A stretch of 64,000 bases of DNA from Vicinamibacterales bacterium (GTDB lineage Bacteria > Acidobacteriota > Vicinamibacteria > Vicinamibacterales > UBA2999): NCBI GenBank assembly GCA_041394705.1, contig JAWKHS010000005.1, positions 124,001 through 188,000 on the forward strand. The letters run 5' to 3'. Of the stretch, positions 51,629 through 59,784 are shown piece by piece (the stretch's first letter is position 1; each line of letters starts with the position of its first letter). Under the pieces are notes generated by a model that saw only the letters and a program-made list of their open reading frames with translations, had not been told where the DNA came from and did not search any database. The position numbers were made by a program, and so were the translations under genes.

Positions 51629-54556
51629 TCAGAACTTGTAGGCGATGGACAGCTGCATCGACCGCGGCGGGTGCCGGTTGAACCGCGCCAGGTAGTTCGG
51701 GCTGTAGGTCTGGTTCGCGCCCGTGTTCCACTGGGTGTTCGCGCCGGTGTTGAACACGTTGAAGATGTTCACCGACGGCTCGATCGACTGCACCCCGAAC
51801 TTGAAGATGCGCCCGATCTTCAGCTGCATGTACTTCGCGTCGTCGTTGCGCGTCTGCCCGTCGCCGCGCGTCGGCCCCACGAACCGGAGCCGCGTCGCCA
51901 GCGGGTTCGGCTGGGTCGTGCCGTTGGCCAGCCGCACCGTCGCCGGCCCGAAGACCGCCAGCGCCGGGTCGTTCGCAGCCAACCGCTCGAGCAGCGGCCC
52001 GACGTAGCCGCCCGCCTGGATGACGTAGCTGCCGCCCACGCTGATGCCCCACGGCGCCTGCCACTGGCCGCCGATCCGCACCGAGAACGGCCGGTACGCC
52101 GCCCCCGATTCACGGCCGCCGCCGTTGAGGGTGTTGTCCTCGCCGTTCCCGAAGAGCTGCTGCGACAGGTCGCGGTTGTTGGCGAACGCGTCGGGCTGCA
52201 CGAAGCCCGCCGGGTCGGTCGGGTTCCACGTCCCGTTCAGGTGCTGCCACTGCCGCGTCGCGCTCGCCAGCACCTGGAAGCCGTGCGACATGTTCTTGGC
52301 GAAGGTCATCTCCACCGCGTTCACGATCACCTGCGTCCAGGTGTTGTTCTGCTCCTGCGTGACGATGCCGCGGTTGGGATCGATCCGGCCGAACCCGCCG
52401 AACGGCTTGCCGGGCCCGTCCGGGTAGATGCCGTTGATGTCCACCTCGGCGAAGTTGTCGTGATACCGCCGGTGCGTGGCTGCGATGCCGACGCTCATCT
52501 GGCCCGCGAACTGCCGGTTGAAGCCCAGCGAGAACTCGTCGAGCCACGGCTGGTGCAGGTCGTCGGCGAAGAGCAGGCTCGGGTCGACGCTCCGCGTGGC
52601 CGGCGTGACCACCTGCGTGCGGTTGCCGGCCTTGTCGATGTACACGTCGGTGATGTCCACCGCGCCCGCCTGGCCGAACGTGACGATGTAGTCCCGGCCG
52701 TTCACCTGCTCGTAGAGCCGGCCGTAGCTCGCCCGGATGACGTTGCGGGCGTCACTCGTCAGCAGGTACGAGAAGCCCACGCGGGGCTGGACGGCCGTGC
52801 TCGTCTGGCGGTCGATGTTCGAGATGGCGTCGTGCCGCTTGATGAAGTCCACGCGCAGGCCGATGTTCGCCGTGAGGCGCTCGGTCGGCGTCCACGAGTC
52901 CTGCGCGTACAGCGCGATGTCACGGTCGTGCTCGCTGATCGTCGGCGCCTCCGACGGCGTCCGGTACCGCAGGTGGAACGGGGTCGTGCCGGCCGCGGGG
53001 TTCGCGGGGTCGATGAAACGGTCTTCCTGGAACGAGAACCCCCCGTTGACGTACTGCGTGACGGTGTCGCGCACCATCGACGGCGCGGCCCAGAACCCCG
53101 TCTTGATCTCGTGGCCGCCGCCCCACCCCTGCTTGTAGTACGTGAGGTCGCCCCGGGCCAGCCACATGTGCGAGTCGGACAGCGCGATCGACTCCGGCGT
53201 GTTGAGGCGCGCCAGGGCGCCGTCACCGGTCATGACGATGCCGGTCAGGAACGCATCCTTGTGGACCTGGATCTGCGGCCCGTTCAGGTTCACGCCGTCG
53301 TAGGTCTTGGCGTCGTTGCCGCCCTTGTTGTTGTAGTTGAGCGAGAGCGACGTCGTGACGGAGTTCGACCACACCGAGTTGACCTTGGCGTGCGCCAGCC
53401 CGCCGCCCGTGGAGTTGAACAGGTAGGGCTTGTTGTCGAGCTCGCGGTTGCTCGAGTACTTCGAGCGGTCGTTCTGGTAGAACGCCGACAGCTCGTGCTT
53501 CGGATTCAGCTGCGCCGTCACCTTCACGAACGGCTGGTTGCTCTTCTGGAAGTTGTCGAAGGGCTTGAAGTCCGGGGCCAGCGCGGTCACGTTCGCGGCG
53601 TTGAAGGCCGAGCGGCTGATGCCGTTGGTGAGGTCCGCGCGCCGGAACGCCGCGAAGAACCAGACCCGGTCCTTCGCCAGCGGCCCGCCGACCGACACGT
53701 CGGCCTGTTTCACCGACTGCGCCGTCGGCAGCCCGCCCGGCGCGCTGCCGCCCTTCGTGTTGTCCGCGTTCCAGTCCACGTTCTGGTAGTCGAAGATCGC
53801 CGTCCCCTTGAACTGGTTCCCGCCCCGCGGCGCCAGGATGTTCATCACCACCCCGGTCCCCGTCGGCGACGCCGCGTCCACCCCGCTCAGCTTCAGCTCC
53901 GAGTCCTGCACCGTGTCCCCGCCGAACCCGATCGAGTGCGCCGACGAGTCCAGGAACGACCCGGCCGGCGCCCCCTCCAGCGTGAACACGTGCGAGAAGA
54001 TCACGGCCCCCTTGAAGTAGTAGGCCCGCCGCCCCACCCCGTCGTCCACGTTCCGCGACGACACCCCCGGCGCCAGGTCCAGCGCGTCGCTGAACAGCCG
54101 CCGCGACGTGATCGGCGCCGCCCGGATCAGCTCGCGGTCCAGCGTGATCGACGTCGTCGGCTTGCTCGCCTCGATCATGGGCGACTCGCCCGTCACCGTG
54201 ATCGTCTCCTGCACCGCGCTCAGCTTCATCTCGATGTCGATGGCGAACGTCGCGCCCGCCCGCACCAGGATCCCTTCCCGCCGCACGATCGCGAAGCCCG
54301 GCAGCTCCGCCTGCAGCACGTACGTCCCCGGCGGCAGGTTGTTCAGCCGGTACAGCCCCGCTTCGTCGCTGACGTAGACGACCGGCGCCAGCAGTTCCGG
54401 ACTCGTCGCCGTCACCGTGACACCGGGCAGCACCGCACCCGACTCATCCTTGACGTAGCCACGAAGCGAGCCATCACCTGTCTGGCCAGACGCCAGTACC
54501 GGGATGGTCGCGAGCGAAATACCGACGACACATCGGATGAGGATCTGGCGGGTCAT
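51629..54556 (-). CDS. Oar-type TonB-dependent receptor, copy B
   Basis: 975 aa. Same architecture as copy A: signal peptide (LASG-QT, ~25), carboxypeptidase-regulatory domain, plug, barrel and terminal MQLSIAYKF. By eye I count about 28 substitutions against copy A across ~950 mature residues; only five fall in the first ~400. The signal peptides share little (MTRQILIRC versus MMRLRTLAV). The leader carries AGGAGG before the ATG and a hairpin at 54585-54604, and an 18-bp palindrome lies ~90 bases upstream. The ligand is unknown. It may be expressed under different conditions from copy A. Confidence 0.95.
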   Translation of the reverse strand: MTRQILIRCVVGISLATIPVLASGQTGDGSLRGYVKDESGAVLPGVTVTATSPELLAPVVYVSDEAGLYRLNNLPPGTYVLQAELPGFAIVRREGILVRAGATFAIDIEMKLSAVQETITVTGESPMIEASKPTTSITLDRELIRAAPITSRRLFSDALDLAPGVSSRNVDDGVGRRAYYFKGAVIFSHVFTLEGAPAGSFLDSSAHSIGFGGDTVQDSELKLSGVDAASPTGTGVVMNILAPRGGNQFKGTAIFDYQNVDWNADNTKGGSAPGGLPTAQSVKQADVSVGGPLAKDRVWFFAAFRRADLTNGISRSAFNAANVTALAPDFKPFDNFQKSNQPFVKVTAQLNPKHELSAFYQNDRSKYSSNRELDNKPYLFNSTGGGLAHAKVNSVWSNSVTTSLSLNYNNKGGNDAKTYDGVNLNGPQIQVHKDAFLTGIVMTGDGALARLNTPESIALSDSHMWLARGDLTYYKQGWGGGHEIKTGFWAAPSMVRDTVTQYVNGGFSFQEDRFIDPANPAAGTTPFHLRYRTPSEAPTISEHDRDIALYAQDSWTPTERLTANIGLRVDFIKRHDAISNIDRQTSTAVQPRVGFSYLLTSDARNVIRASYGRLYEQVNGRDYIVTFGQAGAVDITDVYIDKAGNRTQVVTPATRSVDPSLLFADDLHQPWLDEFSLGFNRQFAGQMSVGIAATHRRYHDNFAEVDINGIYPDGPGKPFGGFGRIDPNRGIVTQEQNNTWTQVIVNAVEMTFAKNMSHGFQVLASATRQWQHLNGTWNPTDPAGFVQPDAFANNRDLSQQLFGNGEDNTLNGGGRESGAAYRPFSVRIGGQWQAPWGISVGGSYVIQAGGYVGPLLERLAANDPALAVFGPATVRLANGTTQPNPLATRLRFVGPTRGDGQTRNDDAKYMQLKIGRIFKFGVQSIEPSVNIFNVFNTGANTQWNTGANQTYSPNYLARFNRHPPRSMQLSIAYKF

Positions 54557-54584
54557 CGAAGCCTCCTGCCTTGCCGGAAAGGGC

Positions 54585-54604
54585 CGGTTCAGCGCAGAAC
54601 CGGT
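54585..54604 (-). promoter_or_regulatory. leader hairpin of TonB receptor copy B
   Basis: CCGGTTC (54585-54591), loop AGCGCA, GAACCGG (54598-54604), 28 bases before the ATG. Copy A has no counterpart that I can see. Confidence 0.45.
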
Positions 54605-54644
54605 GAATCCCGCGGAGGCTAGCCGACGGGTTCGGCTGAGGTAA

Positions 54645-54662
54645 ATACAGGATTACCTGTAT
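54645..54662. promoter_or_regulatory. operator-like palindrome ATACAGG-ATTA-CCTGTAT
   Basis: 7-bp arms around ATTA in an AT-rich island within GC-rich DNA, 89 bases upstream of copy B. A further half-site ATCCTGTA lies at 54677-54684. Candidate repressor or activator site. Confidence 0.45.
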
Positions 54663-54708
54663 ATGAATGGCTGAAAATCCTGTAGCTGCACGAGGACTCG
54701 TGGTGCAC

Positions 54709-55470
54709 TCAGCCGTGGTCGGCCGCGCGGCTCAGCGCGAGCGTGGTGGCGACGATGCACGCGCCGGGAAAGAGCGCCAGCCAGGGCTCGGTGGCCATCG
54801 CCGACTGGGCCTGGTAGAGCATGCTGCCCCACGTGGCGTCCGGCGGCTGGACGCCGACCCCGAAGAAGCTCAGGGCCGACTCGACGAGAATCGCCCGGCT
54901 GACCGCGAGCAGCGCCGACGTCCGGATGGCGCCGGCCGCGTTGACGATCAGATGCTGGCGGACCAGGTGGAGGTGGCCCGCGCCGGCTGCGCGGGCCGCG
55001 GCCACGTAGTCGTGGCCGAGCAGCCCTTTCACGGAGGTCCGGGTGATGCGCGCCGTCTCCATCCAGCCCACGGCGCCGACGAGCAGCACCAGGGCGGGTA
55101 CCGACGGCTCGAGCGTGGCCGCGGCTACCATCAGCAGGAGCAGGCGTGGCATCGACAGCACGGCGTCGGTCGCCCGCATCAGCACCGAGTCGGTCCACCC
55201 GCCGGCGTAGCCTGCCGTGGCGCCCACGACCACCCCGACGAGGACGGCCACCGCCGCCGAGAGGAGGCCGATGGCGATCGAGATGCGGCCGCCGTAGAGC
55301 ACGCGGCTCAACACGTCCCGCCCGAGATCGTCGGTGCCGAACCAGTGCGCGACCGAGGGCGCCGCCCGGCGATGGGCGAGGTCCAGGACGTCGGGCGCAT
55401 ACGGGGCGAGAACGGGCGCCGCGAGCGCGACCGCCGCGAGCGCCACCACCCACCACCAGGCCCGGCTCAT
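54709..55470 (-). CDS. ABC transporter permease (DppC-type), C-terminally short
   Basis: 253 aa; the start ATG overlaps the upstream permease stop as ATGA. Six hydrophobic segments. Type-I permease marks: FGTDDLGRDVLSRVLYG near the N-terminus and the EAA-loop region DYVAAARAAGAGHLHLVRQHLIVN. Members usually end with an LLGDGLRDALDPR-type tail; this one stops at TLALSRAADHG, so the tail appears missing. It is the last gene of the operon, which contains no ATP-binding subunit; the coupling ATPase must come from elsewhere. The transporter is predicted for oligopeptides or related amides. Confidence 0.85.
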   Translation of the reverse strand: MSRAWWWVVALAAVALAAPVLAPYAPDVLDLAHRRAAPSVAHWFGTDDLGRDVLSRVLYGGRISIAIGLLSAAVAVLVGVVVGATAGYAGGWTDSVLMRATDAVLSMPRLLLLMVAAATLEPSVPALVLLVGAVGWMETARITRTSVKGLLGHDYVAAARAAGAGHLHLVRQHLIVNAAGAIRTSALLAVSRAILVESALSFFGVGVQPPDATWGSMLYQAQSAMATEPWLALFPGACIVATTLALSRAADHG

Positions 55471-56408
55471 GCGGTCACTCGCGGATCCAGCCAGGCGTGC
55501 AGGAGATCGGCGACGAGGTTCAGCACCACGACGCCGACGGAACTGGCCATCAGCAGCGCCATGAGCACCGTGTAGTCCCGGCGGCCGAGGGCCTCGGTGA
55601 ACAGGCTGCCGACCCCGGGCCAGGCAAAGACGCTCTCGGTCACCACCGCGCCGGGCACGAGCAGGGCCGCATCCAGCAGGACGACCGTGGCCAGCGGCGC
55701 CAGCGCGTTGGGCAGCGCGTGGCGTGTGAGGCGGGCGGACGCGTCCAGTCCGCGGGCGCGCGCTGCCGTGACGAAAGGCGCCGACAGCACGTCGATCATC
55801 GAGGTGCGGAGGTAGCGCATCCACGCGGCCGCGTGCACGAGCGCGAGGACCGCGGCCGGCAGCACCAGATACGGCAGGCGCCCCAGCCCGGCTCCCTCCG
55901 GGCCGCGGCCCGAGGACGGCAGCCAGCCGAGGTCCACCGCGAACGCCAGCTGCAGCATCAGGCCGAGCCAGAACGCCGGCATCGAGACGCCGACGGCGGC
56001 CAGGCCCGACAGCACCCGGTCCACCGGGCGGCCGCGGCGCGCGGCCGCGCCGATGCCCGCCGGCAGCGCCGTCGCCATGGCCAGGGCGAAGGACGCCGAG
56101 AGCAGCTCGAGCGACGCCGGCACCCGTTCCAGCACGCGCGTCAGCACCGGCCGCCCGTCGCTGAAGCTGTACCCCCAGTCCCCGGTCACGAAGGCGCCGA
56201 GCCAGCTGACGTACTGGACCCACAGCGGGCGGTCGAGGCCGAGCGCCTGCCGGAGCCGCGCGATGTCTTCGGGCCGGACGCCGGGGTTGGACAGGTAGAC
56301 CTCGACGGGTCCGCCGGGCACGAGCTGGAGCAACCCGAAGGTGATGGCCGATACCAGGAACAGCAGCGGGACGGCCTCGGCCAGGCGCCGGAGCGCCAGC
56401 CGGATCAC
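55467..56408 (-). CDS. ABC transporter permease (DppB-type)
   Basis: 313 aa from GTG 56408, overlapping the stop of the binding-protein gene (GTGA). An N-terminal helix is followed by VPGGPVEVYLS, GLDRPLWVQYVSWL, GDWGYSFSDGRPV and the EAA loop PFVTAARARGLDASARLTRHALPNAL. The end AWLDPRVTA is normal for the family, unlike that of the partner permease. With the 54709 gene it forms the membrane channel of an oligopeptide-type importer. Confidence 0.92.
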   Translation of the reverse strand: MIRLALRRLAEAVPLLFLVSAITFGLLQLVPGGPVEVYLSNPGVRPEDIARLRQALGLDRPLWVQYVSWLGAFVTGDWGYSFSDGRPVLTRVLERVPASLELLSASFALAMATALPAGIGAAARRGRPVDRVLSGLAAVGVSMPAFWLGLMLQLAFAVDLGWLPSSGRGPEGAGLGRLPYLVLPAAVLALVHAAAWMRYLRTSMIDVLSAPFVTAARARGLDASARLTRHALPNALAPLATVVLLDAALLVPGAVVTESVFAWPGVGSLFTEALGRRDYTVLMALLMASSVGVVVLNLVADLLHAWLDPRVTA

Positions 56409-58024
56409 TCGAGCGTCCACTGATGCACGTTCCAGAACGGCCCGGTGTTGGTGGGGTTCCCCGTGAAGCCCTTCAGGCGCGCCGGCACCGCGTCGAGCTT
56501 CGTCACGCCGTAGAGGGGGATCTCCACGGCGAGCTCGGCGACGCGGGCCTGCGCCTCGCGCAGCAGCCGCGCCCGCTCGGCCTGGTCCACCGTGCGATCG
56601 GAGGCGTAGACGAGCGCGGTGAGCCGGTCGTCGCTCACGTAGTTGATGTTGCGCCCGGCCGGCGGCGTCCGGTCCCTGGCGAAGAAGAGCGTCAGCTCCG
56701 GATCGGCCGGCAGCTGCCACCAGTGCAGCATCGCGTCGAACCGGCCGTCGAACCAGAGCTTGCTGATGCTGGTGCCGTCGTGCAGCTGGACGGCGGCCTC
56801 CACGCCAACGTCCTTGAACTGGCGCTGCAGCACCTGCGCCACGTTCTCGCGCACGGCGAAGCCGGCCTGGGTGATGAGGGTGAAGGCGAAGCGGCGCCCG
56901 TCCTTCTCGCGCACGCCGTCCCCGTCGGCGTCGCGCCAGCCGGCCTCGTCCAGCAGCGTCCGCGCGCGTGCCGGATCGAAGGCGTAGCGGGTGATGTCGG
57001 GGTTGTAGGCCCACGACACCGGCTGCACCGGCCCGTGGGTCACCGGCGCCAGCCCCTCGAGGATCGTGCTGGCGATGAGGTCGCGGTCCACGGCATGGTT
57101 CAGCGCGCGGCGTACGCGGACGTCGGCAAAGGCCGGGAACGCCCGCTCGTTGAGCGTGACGTGCTCGTACCCGTTGCCGTCGATGCGGTGCACGGCGACG
57201 CCCGGGATCGCGGCCACTTCGCGGTGCTTGTCCCATGGGAACATCACCACCATGTCCACTTCCCCGCTCTTCAGCTGGTTGATGCGGGTGTTGGTGTTCG
57301 CGATGAACTTGAACACGAGCGTCGTGATCGCAGCCGGCGTGCCCTGCCAGTAGTCGGGCACGGCCTCGAGCCGGATGAACTCGCCGCTCTTCCACTCGGC
57401 CACCCTGTAGGGGCCCGTCCCGAGCGGCGCGCGGTTGTAGTCGGTGGCGGTGTCGATGTCCCGGCCCTCGAGGACGTGCTTCGGCAGGGTGCCGCGCACG
57501 AACTGCAGCTGGTACGGGGCGTAGACCTCCTTGTAGTGGAGGACCGCCGTCAGCGGATCGGGCGTGTCGACGCCCGTGATGCGGTCGAAGCCGTCCGTGC
57601 TCTCGGGGTTGTAGGCGGGGCTGTTGATGGCCTCCACCGTGAACTTGACGTCGGCCGACGTGTGCGGCCTGCCGTCGTGCCACCTCACGTCGGGACGGAG
57701 CCGCCACGTCACGTCCATGCCGCCGTCGGGCCGGAGCACGACGCCGCCGTTCTCCAAGGTGGGAATCGACGCGGCCAGGAGGGGCACGACCTCCATCCTC
57801 TCGTTCGTCGTCACGAGGCCTTCGACCACGCAGGTCTCGATGTCCTCGAGGATGTGCGTGCTGAAGCGGTTCAGCGTATCGGGCTCGCGGTCGTAGCCGA
57901 CGACGAGCCGGTCGGCGGGCCTGGCGCCGGCGGCCGGCGCGTCACGGCCTGGCGCGGGCGATCCGCCGCAGCCCACGGCCAGCGCGGCGGTCATGACCAT
58001 CGCGATGCGCCAACGCGCGCTCAT
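56405..58024 (-). CDS. ABC transporter substrate-binding protein (family 5)
   Basis: 539 aa from ATG 58024 (ATGA overlap with DUF885). Lipoprotein signal with VGCGGS (Cys ~19). The family-5 oligopeptide/dipeptide/nickel-binding pattern is clear: GYDREPDTLNRFS, WRLRPDVRWHDGRPHTSADV, APLGTGPYRVAEW, DVRVRRALNHAVDRD and the C-terminal NPTNTGPFWN. The lipobox places it on the inner-membrane outer face. It captures peptide or peptide-like ligand for the two downstream permeases. Specificity is unreadable. Confidence 0.93.
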   Translation of the reverse strand: MSARWRIAMVMTAALAVGCGGSPAPGRDAPAAGARPADRLVVGYDREPDTLNRFSTHILEDIETCVVEGLVTTNERMEVVPLLAASIPTLENGGVVLRPDGGMDVTWRLRPDVRWHDGRPHTSADVKFTVEAINSPAYNPESTDGFDRITGVDTPDPLTAVLHYKEVYAPYQLQFVRGTLPKHVLEGRDIDTATDYNRAPLGTGPYRVAEWKSGEFIRLEAVPDYWQGTPAAITTLVFKFIANTNTRINQLKSGEVDMVVMFPWDKHREVAAIPGVAVHRIDGNGYEHVTLNERAFPAFADVRVRRALNHAVDRDLIASTILEGLAPVTHGPVQPVSWAYNPDITRYAFDPARARTLLDEAGWRDADGDGVREKDGRRFAFTLITQAGFAVRENVAQVLQRQFKDVGVEAAVQLHDGTSISKLWFDGRFDAMLHWWQLPADPELTLFFARDRTPPAGRNINYVSDDRLTALVYASDRTVDQAERARLLREAQARVAELAVEIPLYGVTKLDAVPARLKGFTGNPTNTGPFWNVHQWTLE

Positions 58025-59784
58025 GACGCCGTCTCCCCGGCCGGCCCGGCCTGCCGGTCCAGCATGAGCCGCGCGATGAGGGGGACGGGAATCGCCCCGT
58101 ACGACAGGAACCGGTCGTGGAAGCGCCGCAGCGAGAACGCCGCGCCCTCGCGCCGGCCGGCCTCCGCCCGCAGGCGATGGATCGCACGCGTCCCCAGCCA
58201 GTACATCACCGCCGCCCCCGGGAACATGCTGTTCCGGAGCACCTCGGCCTGGGCGGCCGGACTGGCCATGAAGGCATGGTCTTCGTAGATCAGGCTGGCC
58301 GTGACCATCGTCAGCCGGCCGGTGTGCAGCGACAGATCGGCGACGGCGCGGGCGGCGAGCCTGACGCGCGTGTGCTGCTGCGCGATCGCCTCGAGCGGCG
58401 TGAGGAACCCGATCTCGTCCATCAGATCGCACACGTAGCACGCCCAGCCCTCGGCCAGGCTGCCGCCGACGAACATCGAGATACGGTTCGCGGCGTCCAC
58501 GGCCGCGACCCTGCCGATGCGCGACGCCCCGCGGTACGCGTGGTGGTTCTGCACGTGGTGCCCGATGGCGCCGTGGTGCACGACGTGGTTCAGCGTGATC
58601 ACGCTGTCGTTCCACTGGCGCAGGCGCGCCTCGGTCTCCGCGCCTGACAGCCCGTCGAGGGGGGCCACGACGTAGTCGAACGTCCCCACCGGGTCGAACG
58701 GCGCGGGCGACCGGTAGTGCAGGTAGTAGAGCTGCGGTGCGGCGGCGCGGACGTGCTCGGGGAACGGCACGTAGCGAAGTGGGGCATCCGGCCAGGTGAC
58801 GAGATCGGCGCGCTCGGCCGCGTCCCGGCACTCCAGCCACCGTTGGTGGAACCGCCCCAGCCAGGTCTCGGCCGTCGGGTGCTGCCCGGCCAGCGCGTCC
58901 TGCACGGCGGGCCACCCCCCGTGCGGGGCCGCCATCTCCTCCAGCCGCGCCCGGGCCTCGGTCAGCGCGTCGCTGGCCTCGAGCAGCAGGTCGGCCGCCG
59001 GCGTGTCCACCCAGTGCCCGCGCCTCAACAGCAGCTCGAGGAAGTCGGTGCCCACGTACTCGTGGGCGTAGACGGCCCGCAGCGTCGTCCGGGGTGTGGC
59101 CGGCGCCTCGAGCCAGGCTTCGAGGCCGCCAAACGCCTCCGCGGCAGCCGTCGACGCCGCCGTCCACTCCGCCAGATCGCCGTCCGTGCACAGGGCGGGG
59201 TCGGCGGATCGCAGGGCGGTGAGCCACCCCGGCAGGGCGCTTCCGAAGAGGTCGCGTGCGACCGAACACTCGCGCTTCGCGCGGCCCCGCCAGTCGCGGG
59301 GCGCGGGACCGAGCACGTCGGGCAGCGCGCCAAGAAAGCGTGGAACGGCCTGCAGCCGCGCCCGCGCCCGCGGGAGGCGCTCGGCCAGCGGCGCGAAGTC
59401 GCGCGTGAGCAGGCTGAGGACGCCGAAGATCGCCTCGCCGGTCCAGAGGGACGGGTTGCTGTGGACGAAGTGCCCGGAGTCGTGCTCGGCCACGGCGATG
59501 TCGAGCACGGCGTCGGCCAGGGCGAGATCGACGTCGAGAGGGAACGTCCTGACGTCGTCGTCGGCGGGGCACCCGGCGGCGCGCAGGCGGGCCCTCTGCG
59601 CCGTCATCTCGTCGCGCGAGCCGGCCAGCCCGTCCGGCGACCAGTCCGGCAGCCGGCCGTCGTGGTCGTGGAGGCCCGTGAAGGTCGCCGTCACCGGCCG
59701 GTGCCGGTAGAAGACCTCGAAGAAGCGGTCCAGCGCCACGTCCGCGTGGCCGCGGCCGCCTACGCCAGCGGCAGGCTCACCCAT
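58021..59784 (-). CDS. DUF885-family protein with altered HExxH-like motif
   Basis: 587 aa from ATG 59784, which has GGGAG five bases upstream; GTG 59739 is a shorter option, and the first 25 bases overlap the Gfo/Idh gene. The helical DUF885 fold is clear (LDRFFEVFYRHRPVTATFTG, FDYVVAPLDGL, AEGWACYVCDLMDEIGFL, FPGAAVMYWLGTRAI). DUF885 metallo-carboxypeptidases carry HExxPGHH; here residues 403-410 read HHGAIGHH, so the catalytic Glu is His and the Pro is missing. Either metal geometry changed or the protein is non-peptidolytic. Operon placement beside a peptide-type ABC importer and a sugar-acid/amine-type Gfo/Idh oxidoreductase suggests hydrolysis or binding of the imported compound. Confidence 0.85.
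   Translation of the reverse strand: MGEPAAGVGGRGHADVALDRFFEVFYRHRPVTATFTGLHDHDGRLPDWSPDGLAGSRDEMTAQRARLRAAGCPADDDVRTFPLDVDLALADAVLDIAVAEHDSGHFVHSNPSLWTGEAIFGVLSLLTRDFAPLAERLPRARARLQAVPRFLGALPDVLGPAPRDWRGRAKRECSVARDLFGSALPGWLTALRSADPALCTDGDLAEWTAASTAAAEAFGGLEAWLEAPATPRTTLRAVYAHEYVGTDFLELLLRRGHWVDTPAADLLLEASDALTEARARLEEMAAPHGGWPAVQDALAGQHPTAETWLGRFHQRWLECRDAAERADLVTWPDAPLRYVPFPEHVRAAAPQLYYLHYRSPAPFDPVGTFDYVVAPLDGLSGAETEARLRQWNDSVITLNHVVHHGAIGHHVQNHHAYRGASRIGRVAAVDAANRISMFVGGSLAEGWACYVCDLMDEIGFLTPLEAIAQQHTRVRLAARAVADLSLHTGRLTMVTASLIYEDHAFMASPAAQAEVLRNSMFPGAAVMYWLGTRAIHRLRAEAGRREGAAFSLRRFHDRFLSYGAIPVPLIARLMLDRQAGPAGETAS

Noticed and set aside
48227..54604. Receptor duplication considered as transposon-borne.
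   Set aside because: No transposase, terminal inverted repeats or target-site duplication are visible at either end.
51581..54622. A 1013-codon plus-strand open frame antisense to TonB receptor B, and the similar one at 48278-51340.
   Set aside because: Arg/His/Val-rich translations with no domain. They mirror each other only because the receptors do; high GC leaves antisense frames open.
54557..54708. Leader of TonB receptor B considered as a riboswitch.
   Set aside because: Only one 7-bp hairpin and a DNA palindrome are seen; nothing matches the conserved cores of cobalamin, TPP or other riboswitches that I know.
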